Positions 47,621 to 57,061 of a stretch of 64,000 bases of DNA are shown piece by piece (the stretch's first letter is position 1; each line of letters starts with the position of its first letter). The notes beneath the pieces are model-generated. The model ran no database searches and was not told the origin of the DNA. It saw nothing but the letters and a program-made list of their open reading frames with translations. Origin of the DNA: an uncultured Roseibium sp. (GTDB lineage: Bacteria; Pseudomonadota; Alphaproteobacteria; Rhizobiales; Stappiaceae); NCBI RefSeq assembly GCF_947496995.1, contig NZ_CANMFD010000002.1:806001-870000 (forward strand). Direction: 5' to 3'. Both the position numbers and the translations under genes were made by a program.

Positions 47621-48148
47621 CTAATCTACCCAAAGCGTCCGTTCCTGCCATGGCGGCGGTACGACAAGCCGGCCCGTCCCGGGCGCTTTACTCCCGTCCA
47701 GATTCAGAAATTGCCACGCGGTGGCCCAACCTTCAGGGATTTCATAAGGGGGCGCAATCGGGCACCGGGGCAGGAAACCGAAGCGCCCGTAGTATTCCGG
47801 ATCGCCCAGAACAAGCACTTGCACTACCTGCCAGGCTTCCAGACGCTCCAACCCGGCCCGGACCAGACGGCTGCCGATGCCCTGCTTGCGGACGGAGCGC
47901 GCGCTGCAAAGCGGTCCAAGCAACGCGAGCGTATGCCCCCCCGGTTCGGCGGTACATCTGGTGAAGATCACATGACCGACAATATCATCGCCGGAAACCG
48001 CCAACAGCGACAGGACACCTTCCTGTGCCCGGAGCAACTGACGGACCAGTGGAACAAGGTCCTCCTCCGGAAAGGCCGACCCGTAGAGCGTTTCGATAGA
48101 AGGTAAGTCGGCTTCCGTGCCAGGGCGCAGATCTGTGTCTTTGCTCAC
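47621..48148 (-). CDS. GNAT-family N-acetyltransferase (YhbS-like)
   Basis: 175 aa with a GTG start at 48148, eight bases after GAGGAG; the frame continues 18 codons upstream without a ribosome binding site. GNAT motif A VRKQGIGSRLVRAGLE and a PEYYGRFGF motif typical of YhbS-type predicted acetyltransferases. Substrate unknown. Convergent with the MarR-GNAT gene. Confidence 0.85.
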   Translation of the reverse strand: MSKDTDLRPGTEADLPSIETLYGSAFPEEDLVPLVRQLLRAQEGVLSLLAVSGDDIVGHVIFTRCTAEPGGHTLALLGPLCSARSVRKQGIGSRLVRAGLERLEAWQVVQVLVLGDPEYYGRFGFLPRCPIAPPYEIPEGWATAWQFLNLDGSKAPGTGRLVVPPPWQERTLWVD

Positions 48149-48263
48149 GACTAAGGCTCCTCGGGGAGTGTTCCACCTTGTATCGCCGGGTCCGGTTGCC
48201 AAGACAAGCGGATATCCGTCTTCAGGCGGGAGGCGGGACCGGCCCCCGCCCGCCGGTCACGTT

Positions 48264-49013
48264 TCATCCCTTGCAGATAGAATTGCCGCCATCGCACAGC
48301 ATAGCCGATCCCGTGACGAACGATCCGGCATCGGACAGCAGGAACATCGCTGCCTTGGCGATTTCCTCCGGGGCCGCCATGCGCTTGAGCGCGTGCAGTC
48401 CTGCGACATAGTCATGAAACGCAGGGTCATCGCCGGCCATCTCCGTTTTGGTCCCTCCCGGCAACAAGGCATTCACGCGGATGTTGTCCGCTCCGTGTTC
48501 CACTGCAAGAACCTGGGTCAGACCGATCAGACCGGCCTTCGCCGCCGCATAGGCCGCCATCCCCGGCAGACCGATGGTGTGACCGACAAAGGAGGAGGTG
48601 AAGACGATCGATCCACCCCCACGGGCCAGCATTGCCGGGATCTGATGCTTTGCCGCCAGGAAGGCGCTGGTGAGATTTGTCGTGACGACCTCGTTCCAGC
48701 TTTGCAGGGTCATTTGCGGAACAGGGCCCATGTCGCCGAGCATTCCGGCATTGTTGAAGGCTGCGTCCAGTCCGCCAAAAGCCTCTTCGGCGGCCCTGAC
48801 GGAGTTTTCCGAAAAGTCCGGGTCCGCGACATCGCCTGCAAAAATGCAGATCCGTCCGGCTGCCTCCGGCAGCGCGTTCCTCACCTCTTCCAGCCTGTCC
48901 TCACGTCGGGCGGCAAGCACGAGATTGGCGCCCTTGTCGGCGAAAAGCCGTGCAGCGGCCGCACCGATGCCGCTGCTGGCGCCGGTAATCAGAACAGTTT
49001 TTCCGGTTAACAT
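48264..49013 (-). CDS. SDR-family oxidoreductase
   Basis: 249 aa classical SDR with all catalytic elements: TGASSGIG, NNAGM, Ser in VFTSSFVG, and YAAAKAG, ending in VTGSAMLCDGGNSI. GGAG precedes the ATG at 49013. It may reduce or dehydrogenate a small alcohol or ketone; substrate unknown. Unlike the SDR at 25928 it keeps the tyrosine. Confidence 0.88.
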   Translation of the reverse strand: MLTGKTVLITGASSGIGAAAARLFADKGANLVLAARREDRLEEVRNALPEAAGRICIFAGDVADPDFSENSVRAAEEAFGGLDAAFNNAGMLGDMGPVPQMTLQSWNEVVTTNLTSAFLAAKHQIPAMLARGGGSIVFTSSFVGHTIGLPGMAAYAAAKAGLIGLTQVLAVEHGADNIRVNALLPGGTKTEMAGDDPAFHDYVAGLHALKRMAAPEEIAKAAMFLLSDAGSFVTGSAMLCDGGNSICKG

Positions 49014-49110
49014 GTTTTTGGCTCCTCAAGATTTCGAGGGCCTTTAAATGAACGGCGATCCGGTCTCGGGAAACCCGAAACGCGAGCGCCCGGGTCTCCT
49101 CAAGACAGAT

Positions 49111-49983
49111 CTAGCCGCCGTGATCCTTGTCCCGATCACCGAGATTGTCGAGATCGGTGTCGCATTCGTCCCCATCGTCATCCAGGACCATGGAAGCATC
49201 AGCCAGGACCAGTTTGCGGTGCGCCCGCCAGGAAAACGGAATGCTCAGCAGATACAGCACCGACCCTCCGGCCAGCATGCGGAACGGATAGCTGACGACG
49301 AGTGCCACGATCAATACTGCGACAACAAACAGCGGCAGGACGAGGTCTCGTCGCACACGGGTGCCGATCGACTTGCCGGAATAGGTCGGCAGACGGCTGA
49401 TCAGCAGGAACGCGATGGCTATCGTATAGAAGGCTACGAAGGCTTCGTCGGCAAACCAGTGCGGAAACAGCCCGAGAAAGTCGAGGTAGAGCGGCAACAG
49501 CACCGTCAGCGCTCCCGCCGGTGCAGGAACACCTGTGAAGAAGCGATGCGCCCAGGCCGGTTTTTGCGGATCTTCAAGCGCCACATTGAAACGGGCAAGG
49601 CGGAGGGCCGCGGAAATCGCGAAAATCAGCGCTGCGATCCAGCCGAGCGACCCCGCGTCTTTCAGGATCCACAGGTACAGCATCAACGCCGGAGTAACGC
49701 CGAAGTTGACGAAATCGGCAAGCGAATCCAGCTCCGCCCCGAAGCGGGACGTGCCTTTCATATACCGCGCGACCCGGCCGTCGACGCCGTCGAGAACCGC
49801 TGCAAGAAGGATGGCGCCCACTGCGAAGTCCCAGAACCCTTCATAAGCCATGCGCACGGCCGTCAGGCCGGAACACAGGGCCAGAAGTGTGACAAGGTTC
49901 GGGATAATCAGACGCATGGGCACGCGGCGGAAACGCGGTTGCCGCCGTTGTTGCACCATCTTGGGTTCGGGAGTTTCAGTCAC
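49111..49983 (-). CDS. pssA: CDP-diacylglycerol-serine O-phosphatidyltransferase
   Basis: 290 aa, GTG start at 49983. Membrane enzyme making phosphatidylserine. The CDP-alcohol phosphatidyltransferase signature is complete: LDGVDGRVARYMKGTSRFG then AELDSLAD, with its conserved Asp residues. About eight hydrophobic helices; acidic C-terminal tail. It begins nine bases after psd, the normal psd-pssA order. Confidence 0.93.
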   Translation of the reverse strand: MTETPEPKMVQQRRQPRFRRVPMRLIIPNLVTLLALCSGLTAVRMAYEGFWDFAVGAILLAAVLDGVDGRVARYMKGTSRFGAELDSLADFVNFGVTPALMLYLWILKDAGSLGWIAALIFAISAALRLARFNVALEDPQKPAWAHRFFTGVPAPAGALTVLLPLYLDFLGLFPHWFADEAFVAFYTIAIAFLLISRLPTYSGKSIGTRVRRDLVLPLFVVAVLIVALVVSYPFRMLAGGSVLYLLSIPFSWRAHRKLVLADASMVLDDDGDECDTDLDNLGDRDKDHGG

Positions 49984-49991
49984 AACGCCCC

Positions 49992-50696
49992 TCAGCTGAC
50001 ACGGGTCAGAGGCTGCGAGGGAGCTTGCGGTTGCGCCAGGTCGGCAAGGATCGTCTCGCCGGCAATCATGGTCTGGCCGAAGGCAACCTTCGGCACGGTG
50101 CCCACCGGAAAGTAGACATCCAGCCTGGAGCCGAACCGGATCAGGCCGAAACGGTCGCCGGTCGAGATCGTCTCCCCTTCGCGCACGAAACAGACAATCC
50201 GCCGGGCGACGAGGCCCGCGATCTGCACCACTCCGATCTGCGTATCGCCTGCCTCGATCACCAGACCGTTGCGCTCGTTGTCCTCGCTCGCCTTGTCGAG
50301 GTCGGCATTGAGAAACTTGCCGGCGCGATAGGCGACACGGGTGATCCTGCCGCCGAACGGCGCACGGTTCACATGGCAGTTGAAGACATTCATGAAGATC
50401 GACACCCGCATAAGCGGTTCGTTGCCGAGTTCCAGCTCTGCCGGTGGCCTGGTAAGCCCCACTTGACTGACCACCCCATCCGCCGGTGAAATCACCAGGC
50501 TGTCGCCGACGGGGGTTACCCGCTTGGGATCGCGGAAGAAGTAGCAGATCCAGCCAGTGAAGATGAGCCCTATCCAGAACAGCGGGTCAATGAACCAGCC
50601 GATGACCAGCGTCGCGACCAACGCAATCGCGATAAAGGGCCAACCCTCCCGGTGGATCGGGACCATCGCCTTGGAGATTGAATCTGCAATCGACAT
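49992..50696 (-). CDS. psd: Phosphatidylserine decarboxylase (short type)
   Basis: 234 aa. Makes phosphatidylethanolamine. The autocleavage site that yields the pyruvoyl group is in [11 protein letters not shown] (Gly-Ser). [11 protein letters not shown] is the other family motif. The N-terminus has two hydrophobic segments. The short PSD-A form is usual in alphaproteobacteria. First gene of psd-pssA. Confidence 0.93.
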   Translation of the reverse strand: MSIADSISKAMVPIHREGWPFIAIALVATLVIGWFIDPLFWIGLIFTGWICYFFRDPKRVTPVGDSLVISPADGVVSQVGLTRPPAELELGNEPLMRVSIFMNVFNCHVNRAPFGGRITRVAYRAGKFLNADLDKASEDNERNGLVIEAGDTQIGVVQIAGLVARRIVCFVREGETISTGDRFGLIRFGSRLDVYFPVGTVPKVAFGQTMIAGETILADLAQPQAPSQPLTRVS

Positions 50697-50816
50697 TGTA
50701 ACTTTCCGCTTTCAGAACAGGCGCGTTTCAGCTCGGTAAATGCACCGGTTGCGTCTTTTTTTCTCCCCTCGCTTCTAGAGGCTTTTGCAGCGGAAGAGAA
50801 CAGGCTTTGCGGAATT

Positions 50817-51767
50817 TCAAGCGCTTTTCAAAGCACTTTGCCCGGATGCCCCTGCGGCGGCCTGCCGGTAATCGGTTTCCCAGTAAGCCGGACGACCGAA
50901 TTTGGAGATCAGGAAATCGACGAAGGTGGTGATCTTGGGCGGAATGAACCTGGTCGGCGGATAGGCCGCATAGATGCTGCCGGTGCGGGTGATCGGATAA
51001 TCCTCCAGCAATTCCACCAGCCGGCCGTCGCGCAGGTCCTCCCAGACATGCGCCAGAGACTTGACCGTCAGACCGAGACCGTAAATCGCCGCATCATAGG
51101 CGAAGTCGCCATTGTCACCCGAAATCACGGGAGATTCCGCCTGATAGGCAATCTCGCCATCCGGTCCGCTGAAATACCACACGGGCATGGAATCAAAACC
51201 GATGCAATCGTGATGGCGCAGGTCATCCAGCGTCTGCGGTGTTCCCTTGCGGGCAAGATAGTCGGGGCTGGCGCATAAAACGCGGCGATTTCCGCCGAGC
51301 TTGCGGGCGATGAGGCTGGAATCGGGCATCGGGCCGCCACGGATCCCCAAGTCATAGCCTGCTTCCAGAAGATCGACCATCCGGTCTGTCATGTCGACCT
51401 GAAGGTGGAGATCGGGATAGAGCTGCCGGTATTCAGCCAGGTGAGGCAGGATGTGCTTGCGGCCGAAGAAGACGTTGGACGATATCCGCAAGGTGCCGCG
51501 AGGCGAATCTTCCGCCGCATCGATCAATGCCTTGGCCTGGTCCATCTCGCGTACGGCGGAGCCGGCATGACGCAGGAAGACCTCGCCGGCCTCCGTCAAC
51601 CGCGTGCGCCGGGTGGTCCGGGACACGAGTTGGGCTCCCAGGTTCTTTTCCAACGTGCTGAGCCGGCTGCTGGCTGCGGAAGGCGACAGGCCGATTTCAC
51701 GCCCGGCCGCGGACAGACTGCCGAGTTCGGCGACACGTTTGAAGAATTTCAGGTCATCAAGGCGCAT
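50817..51767 (-). CDS. LysR-family transcriptional regulator
   Basis: 316 aa from the ATG at 51767. Winged helix MRLDDLKFFKRVAELGSLS with SPSAASSRLSTLEKNLGAQL; LysR substrate-binding domain from about residue 90. Resembles the DmlR/CrgA-like branch. No strong ribosome binding site. It faces a divergent small ORF across about 100 bases that contain a palindrome. Confidence 0.9.
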   Translation of the reverse strand: MRLDDLKFFKRVAELGSLSAAGREIGLSPSAASSRLSTLEKNLGAQLVSRTTRRTRLTEAGEVFLRHAGSAVREMDQAKALIDAAEDSPRGTLRISSNVFFGRKHILPHLAEYRQLYPDLHLQVDMTDRMVDLLEAGYDLGIRGGPMPDSSLIARKLGGNRRVLCASPDYLARKGTPQTLDDLRHHDCIGFDSMPVWYFSGPDGEIAYQAESPVISGDNGDFAYDAAIYGLGLTVKSLAHVWEDLRDGRLVELLEDYPITRTGSIYAAYPPTRFIPPKITTFVDFLISKFGRPAYWETDYRQAAAGASGQSALKSA

Positions 51768-51781
51768 TATTCGAAACTTTC

Positions 51782-51795
51782 GAAAGATATCTTTC
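51782..51795. promoter_or_regulatory. 14-bp perfect palindrome upstream of the LysR gene
   Basis: GAAAGATATCTTTC, 15 bases upstream of the LysR start and about 70 bases from the divergent small ORF. A plausible LysR binding site covering both start regions. Confidence 0.45.
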
Positions 51796-51864
51796 AAATT
51801 AGCCCAATTCTTCAACCAAATGCAACATGCGATAACCTCCGCACCGACACGGAGACCCAAGACG

Positions 51865-52056
51865 ATGATGCACACAGGAGACGAATACGAGGCCCGCGCC
51901 CGAAGCGCCAGACATGCCGAATTGAGAGTACTGGTCAGGGCAGTGTCCGGATTTCTGTTCCGCCCGCGGCCCGCGCACGATACAGGCCGCCCTCCCCTTG
52001 TCGGGCGCAATACATGCGCCAACGACCAGGTGCCCAGGAAAGACCGCGCCGCGTAG
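51865..52056 (+). CDS. Small ORF divergent from the LysR gene
   Basis: 63 aa, GGAG about ten bases upstream of two consecutive ATG codons. Sequence begins MMHTGDEYEARARSARHAE, then a short amphipathic/hydrophobic helix (LRVLVRAVSGFLF) and a basic Pro/Arg-rich end. It resembles small alphaproteobacterial proteins of DUF1127-like character, but no family match is firm. The position opposite a LysR gene suggests regulation by it. Confidence 0.45.
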   Translation: MMHTGDEYEARARSARHAELRVLVRAVSGFLFRPRPAHDTGRPPLVGRNTCANDQVPRKDRAA

Positions 52057-52078
52057 CGCCCGGTCAGTCCCTTCTGGC

Positions 52079-54037
52079 CTAGTTTTCCGGCACGTAATCC
52101 GCTGTCTGGCCGCGTGTGACGATACCGAGCTCGTCGTTCTCCCGCGCCGCCCGCAGCCGCTCCTCGGCTTCGTCCGCTTCGCGCTGGCGCGCCCACATGG
52201 ATGAATAGAGCCCGCCGCTGTCCAGCAGCTCCGTATGGGTTCCACGCTCGGCGATCCGGCCGGCTTCCAGCACGATGATCTGATCCGCATTGACCACCGT
52301 TGAAAGCCGGTGGGCGATGACCAGCGTCGTGCGGTTCTGGGAAACCTCGTCCAGAGCGGACTGGATTTCCCGTTCCGTGTGGGTATCGAGCGCGGAAGTC
52401 GCCTCGTCGAGGATCAGGATCGGCGGCGATTTGAGGATCGTGCGGGCAATCGCCACGCGCTGTTTCTCGCCGCCGGACAGTTTCAGTCCGCGTTCGCCGA
52501 CTTCCGATGCATAGCCTTTCGGCAGTTTCTCGATGAAGTCGTGGATCTGCGCCATACGCGCTGCTTCCCGGACTTCTTCGTCGCTCGCATCAGGACGGCC
52601 GTAGCGGATGTTGTAGGCAATGGTGTCGTTGAAAAGCACCGTGTCCTGCGGAACCATGCCGATGGCGTGGCGCACGCTTTCCTGGGTGACATCGCGCAAG
52701 TCCTGCCCGTCGATCTCCACTGACCCTCCGGTCACGTCATAGAAGCGGAACAGCAGCCGGGAAATGGTCGACTTGCCCGCTCCGGAGGGACCTACGATCG
52801 CGATTGTTCTGCCGGCGGGCACCTCGAAGTCGATCCCCTTGAGGATTGGCCGGTCGGGATCGTAGTGAAAGCGGACATCCTTGAAGGTAATCGTGCCTTC
52901 GACCGCCCTGAGAGGAGCGGCGTCCGGCTTGTCATAGATTTCCGTTGGAACAAGCAGAAGATCGAACATGGATTCCATATCCGCCAGTCCCTGCCGGATC
53001 TCGCGGTAGAGGAAGCCGATGAAGTTCAGCGGAATGGAGATCTGCATCAGCAGTGCGTTGATCAGGACGAAGTCGCCGATGTCCTGCTCGCCTGCCAGAA
53101 CCGCCCTGGCGGACAACGCCATGCAAGCGGCCATGCCAATCCCGAGGACCACCGACTGACCGAGGTTGAGCCACGCAAGCGACGTCCAGGTCTTGGTGGC
53201 CGCGCTCTCGTATTTCGCCATGGATTCATCGAAGCGCCGCGCTTCCATCTTCTCATTGCCGAAATATTTCACGGTCTCGAAATTCAACAGGCTGTCGATG
53301 GCCTTGGAGTTGGCGTCCGTATCGCTGTCGTTCATCTCGCGCCGGATTTCGATGCGCCAGTTCGAGCATTTGATCGTGAACCAGACATAGGCAACAATCA
53401 TCACCGCGACGATGATGACGTAGACAAAGCCGAACTGATACCAGATGACCCCGGCCATGAGGGCGAATTCCAGAACCGTCGGGATGCCGTTCAGGATGGT
53501 GAAGCGGACAATGGATTCAATGCCCTTGACGCCGCGCTCGATGACCCGGCTGAGCCCGCCTGTCCGCCGGGCAAGATGAAACCGAAGCGACAGTTCGTGC
53601 AGATGGCGGAAGGTCAGAAATGCGAGCTGGCGCACGGCGTGCTGCCCCACCCGGGCAAACAGCGCGTCGCGAAGCTGATTGAAGGCGACAGCCAGAATGC
53701 GGGCGGCGTTATAGGCCAGCACAAGCATGACCGGCGCGACGAGGAAAGCCGGCAGGTTCGGCGTGCCCTCTCCTGTCAGCGCATCGGTTGCCCAGGCGAA
53801 GAAGTAGGGAGAGAGCACCGTGACGAATTTGGCGATGACCAAGGCGAAGATGGCCAGCAGGACACGCTTTTTCAGGTCGGGGCGTTCTGACGGCCAGATA
53901 TAGGGCCACAGATTGGCAAGCGTCGTCAGTGTGCTGCCTTCATCGGCATTCACCGCCTTGACCTTTGCCTGTTTCGGATGGCTGCCTGATGCCGCGGCAG
54001 ATGGCTTTCGCGGCGAGGTGGCTGATGGATCTGTCAA
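52079..54037 (-). CDS. ATM1-type ABC half-transporter
   Basis: 652 aa from a TTG at 54037 with GGAG seven bases upstream; other starts are possible within the first 40 codons. N-terminal cytosolic stretch, six membrane helices between about 60 and 330, then ATPase with Walker A GPSGAGKST, signature LSGGEKQRV and Walker B ILILDEATSALD. Resembles ATM1/HmtA-type exporters that handle glutathione-bound metals or Fe-S precursors. Downstream of an ArsR regulator, so metal-linked induction is plausible. Confidence 0.9.
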   Translation of the reverse strand: MTDPSATSPRKPSAAASGSHPKQAKVKAVNADEGSTLTTLANLWPYIWPSERPDLKKRVLLAIFALVIAKFVTVLSPYFFAWATDALTGEGTPNLPAFLVAPVMLVLAYNAARILAVAFNQLRDALFARVGQHAVRQLAFLTFRHLHELSLRFHLARRTGGLSRVIERGVKGIESIVRFTILNGIPTVLEFALMAGVIWYQFGFVYVIIVAVMIVAYVWFTIKCSNWRIEIRREMNDSDTDANSKAIDSLLNFETVKYFGNEKMEARRFDESMAKYESAATKTWTSLAWLNLGQSVVLGIGMAACMALSARAVLAGEQDIGDFVLINALLMQISIPLNFIGFLYREIRQGLADMESMFDLLLVPTEIYDKPDAAPLRAVEGTITFKDVRFHYDPDRPILKGIDFEVPAGRTIAIVGPSGAGKSTISRLLFRFYDVTGGSVEIDGQDLRDVTQESVRHAIGMVPQDTVLFNDTIAYNIRYGRPDASDEEVREAARMAQIHDFIEKLPKGYASEVGERGLKLSGGEKQRVAIARTILKSPPILILDEATSALDTHTEREIQSALDEVSQNRTTLVIAHRLSTVVNADQIIVLEAGRIAERGTHTELLDSGGLYSSMWARQREADEAEERLRAARENDELGIVTRGQTADYVPEN

Positions 54038-54074
54038 ATAAAATCTCCGGACTGCCGGGGCAGCCTGCAACTCT

Positions 54075-54467
54075 CTATTTTGTGGTGAGAACGGACGGTT
54101 CGTCTGAGGGAAGACCGGCCGGTTCCGAGGAATTGAGACGGGACCAGAAATCGTTCGAGCTCTGTTCAGCCTGGCGCAGCTTGTCCCGGTTCAAGAGATA
54201 GTGGCAATTGCGCCCACGGGTATCGCAGGACAGAAGTCCGGCGTCCTTGAGCACCTGCAGATGCTGGGAAACGGTCGACTGGGCGAGCGGCAAATGACTC
54301 ACGATTTCCCCGCAACAGGCATCGGTCTGCCTGGCAAGCTGCCTGACAATCGCAAGACGCGCAGGGTGGCCGAGAGCCCGGAAAATGGCGGCGAGTTCCT
54401 CGCAATTCGACATTTCCGCCTGCGGCGCTGCGCATTTTGTGTCCGCCGGCGATCCCGCCCCGCTCAT
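54075..54467 (-). CDS. ArsR-family metal-responsive regulator
   Basis: 130 aa, ATG at 54467 with GGGAG upstream. Winged helix: ELAAIFRALGHPARLAIVRQL, TVSQHLQVLKDAGLL. A CCGEI cysteine pair (TDACCGEIV) lies just before the recognition helix, a position used for metal or thiol sensing in this family. Additional Cys residues are present at the N-terminus (TKCAAP, NCEEL). It precedes the ATM1-type exporter, 37 bases apart, suggesting one regulon. Confidence 0.9.
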   Translation of the reverse strand: MSGAGSPADTKCAAPQAEMSNCEELAAIFRALGHPARLAIVRQLARQTDACCGEIVSHLPLAQSTVSQHLQVLKDAGLLSCDTRGRNCHYLLNRDKLRQAEQSSNDFWSRLNSSEPAGLPSDEPSVLTTK

Positions 54468-54590
54468 TTTTCAGCTCCCTGGAGGAAACCCGCAGAACCT
54501 GCTTTGGCGCGATGCCGCGCGACAGCCGGAGAACCGGATTTCAAGGTTGAACCGGACCGCCTGCGTGCGGCGAAACGCGCGCAGGAATCC

Positions 54591-54605
54591 CGATAGATCT
54601 TATCG
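54591..54605. promoter_or_regulatory. Possible ArsR operator
   Basis: CGATA-GATCT-TATCG, an imperfect inverted repeat 123 bases upstream of arsR in an otherwise featureless 180-base stretch. Spacing and AT content fit, but no promoter pair is clear. Confidence 0.35.
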
Positions 54606-54646
54606 GTGATATGCGATGAATTATCCCCAAGACAAGGGGTGCGATC

Positions 54647-54686
54647 AAAAAGGACAGCAAGCCGGATATGGTTTCCTGTCCTTTTT
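54647..54686 (-). terminator. Hairpin terminator after the LysM gene
   Basis: AAAAAGGACAG and its complement, 18-base loop. On the minus strand it ends in a run of five T and lies 22 bases past the LysM stop. The same hairpin can also act on the plus strand. Confidence 0.65.
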
Positions 54687-54708
54687 CCTTGAAAAACCCG
54701 GACTGAAA

Positions 54709-56223
54709 TCAGCCGTTATCGGCCGGTGGCTTCGGCCAGTTCAGGTCGCCTTCCGGTGTCAGGAACACCTGTCCCGGATAGATCAGGTCCGGATTGCGAA
54801 TCTGATCCTGGTTGGCCTGGTAGATGGTGGAATAGCGAAAGCCGTCCCCATAGAGACGACGGGAAATCCGCCAGAGATTGTCGCCCTTGCGGATGATGAC
54901 CACCGGCAGCGATTTGCGGACGTCAGCCTCCTGGTCGCCACTGCCGCCGCTGGCGCCGGTCGCGACGACCTTGGTGAGAACAATCTGCTGGTCCTGTTCC
55001 TTTTCAAAGGTCACCGCCGCGCGGGCATCCACCGAGTTGCCGTCCTCACCGATCAGGTCGGCGCGGATTTCGACATTGCCCTCGGCAACATTCTTGGTGC
55101 CCTGCACCAGCCATTTTCCACCGGAATCGATCCTGGATTCACCCTGAAACTCGTCGCCGACATAGACCCGGACGGAGGATCCGGGTTCGCCGGTGCCGGC
55201 GATGTAGACCTTGTCTGTTTCCGATTCGACCGCTTCGACCGTGACAGTCGGCGCCGCATCACCGGCCGATCCGCTGTCCACGGTGGCAGCGGGCGACTGA
55301 GACGTTTTGCCATCGGCGGTTTCAAGGGCGGTCTTGGAAGCGGCAGGCTTGTCTTGAGATGCGTCGGCTGCCGCTTCCTGTTCCCCGGTAGCGGCCACCG
55401 GTTCGTCGGACGGAGTTGCCACGGCAACATCCGTTGCCGGATCGGGAGTTGCCGTTGCAGTGCTCTGTTGATCGGGAACGGCAGGCTTGTTCTCCGCGGT
55501 GGCCGGTTCGGCGGAAGCGACCACTGTTTCAGACGCGCCGGCTTCCGTCTCGTCCGGTTTCGCCGTGACGTCGGCCACCTGTTCTTCGCTTGCTGCAGGT
55601 GCATCCGCGCTCTGGGCAACTTCCTGCGCCGTATCGGGAATTTGAAGAATGTCGGACGGGCCTTCCGGCGAATTCAGGACGACGAGCGGCTGTTGATTCC
55701 CATCGTCGGAAAAGGAGACTGCAACACGCTGTTCGGATTGCGCGATGGCCTGACCCTTTTCGTCATGGACTTCCAGACCGACGTCATAATCGCCGGGCTT
55801 CAGCGGTTCGTCGAGAATGATGGTCCACTCTCCCGCTTCGTTGGCGATGCTCTTGCCGACGACTTTTCCATTGGCGGTCAGCGCAACGATCGCGCCGGGC
55901 TCGGAACGTCCGGCGACGACGGTTTCACCGGTGGGTTCGACGCCGACCACGTCGAAGCTCGGCACTTTCGCGGCAGCTTCGTCAACGGCCTGATCCTGCG
56001 GGTCTGCCGCAGCTGTCTGGCCGGTTTCTTCTACGAGAGACTGGTCATCCGAGACAGCCGCCTGATCCTGCGACTTGCCGTCGGTCACGGCCTGCGTGGA
56101 AGTGGTCTCGGCGGGCGTCTGGAACGGCAATCGGCCGGTCTCGTGATAGACATACCCCGTCACCGCCGCTGCGGCGGCCGGCACCGCTACGATCAAACTC
56201 CAGATCAGTGTCTGCTTGTTCAT
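54709..56223 (-). CDS. LysM-domain envelope protein with Ig-like repeats
   Basis: 504 aa. N-terminal membrane anchor (about 5-28), acidic Ala/Gln/Asp linker, an Ig-like carbohydrate-type module (about 88-160, starting GVEPTGETVVAGRSEPGA), a long acidic Ala/Pro/Thr low-complexity stretch (about 185-320), a second similar module (about 325-410, GTGEPGSSVRVYVGD) and a C-terminal LysM domain (IRKGDNLWRISRRLYGDG, QANQDQIRNPDLIYPGQ). It likely anchors to the inner membrane and binds peptidoglycan. Minus strand, alone. Confidence 0.86.
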   Translation of the reverse strand: MNKQTLIWSLIVAVPAAAAAVTGYVYHETGRLPFQTPAETTSTQAVTDGKSQDQAAVSDDQSLVEETGQTAAADPQDQAVDEAAAKVPSFDVVGVEPTGETVVAGRSEPGAIVALTANGKVVGKSIANEAGEWTIILDEPLKPGDYDVGLEVHDEKGQAIAQSEQRVAVSFSDDGNQQPLVVLNSPEGPSDILQIPDTAQEVAQSADAPAASEEQVADVTAKPDETEAGASETVVASAEPATAENKPAVPDQQSTATATPDPATDVAVATPSDEPVAATGEQEAAADASQDKPAASKTALETADGKTSQSPAATVDSGSAGDAAPTVTVEAVESETDKVYIAGTGEPGSSVRVYVGDEFQGESRIDSGGKWLVQGTKNVAEGNVEIRADLIGEDGNSVDARAAVTFEKEQDQQIVLTKVVATGASGGSGDQEADVRKSLPVVIIRKGDNLWRISRRLYGDGFRYSTIYQANQDQIRNPDLIYPGQVFLTPEGDLNWPKPPADNG

Positions 56224-56436
56224 TGCTCATCCCATCAGAAAAGCAAACGGAAACTCCGGAGCTTTTTCTGAAACTGTCCCCTTCAGTGCGGAGCGGCGGT
56301 TGCGCCGTCGCATAATTCCATCAGGTTTCATGCATAGCCGCCTTTTACAGGCGCGGCAAGAAATCCTGCTTGAGAGCCAAGTCCTTCGAACAGAATGCTT
56401 GACGTCTTACCCGTCACGATGCCACATCTTTGAGTC

Positions 56437-57054
56437 ATGAATACGGTCACTCAAAATCAGCTCACAAGCGTATGTGTTTATTGCGGATCCAGCTTCGGTT
56501 CGGATCCCTCGCATGAAGCGGCAGCAACCCGGCTGGGTCAGCTCATCGCCGAAGCGGGCCTGCGCCTGGTGTACGGCGGAGGCTCCGTCGGCCTTATGGG
56601 CACGGTCGCGAACGCCGCGCTGGAATCGGGCGGAGCAGTCACGGGCATCATTCCCCACTTCCTGGAAAAGCGGGAAGTCATGCTGGAGTCGCTGGATGAC
56701 CTGATCGTCACCAAGGACATGCACGAGCGCAAGCATCTGATGTTTCAGAAGTCGGACGCCTTCATCGCCCTGCCCGGCGGCATCGGCACGCTTGAGGAAG
56801 CTGTTGAAATGATGACCTGGGCACAGCTCGGCCAGCATCGCAAGCCGGTCGCGCTTGCCAATATCAACGGTTTCTGGTCACCGCTGCTGGAACTTTTCGA
56901 TCACATGCGGGCGCAGGGCTACATCCGGCCGGAAACCGAAGTGCCCTATCTGGTTGCCAACCGGCTGGACGATATCCTGCCGATGCTGCGCCAATCCATC
57001 TCGGGCGCTCCCCAGGAAGTTTCCGACGAATTGCTCTCCGTGTCGGAACTCTAA
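56437..57054 (+). CDS. LOG-family protein (TIGR00730 type)
   Basis: 205 aa. GGGSVGLMG and PGGIGTLEE match the LOG nucleotide-binding motif. LOG proteins are cytokinin riboside 5'-monophosphate phosphoribohydrolases in plants; the bacterial members cleave nucleoside monophosphates with varied roles. Substrate here not determined. Convergent with rarD, seven bases apart. Confidence 0.9.
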   Translation: MNTVTQNQLTSVCVYCGSSFGSDPSHEAAATRLGQLIAEAGLRLVYGGGSVGLMGTVANAALESGGAVTGIIPHFLEKREVMLESLDDLIVTKDMHERKHLMFQKSDAFIALPGGIGTLEEAVEMMTWAQLGQHRKPVALANINGFWSPLLELFDHMRAQGYIRPETEVPYLVANRLDDILPMLRQSISGAPQEVSDELLSVSEL

Positions 57055-57061
57055 TAGCTCT

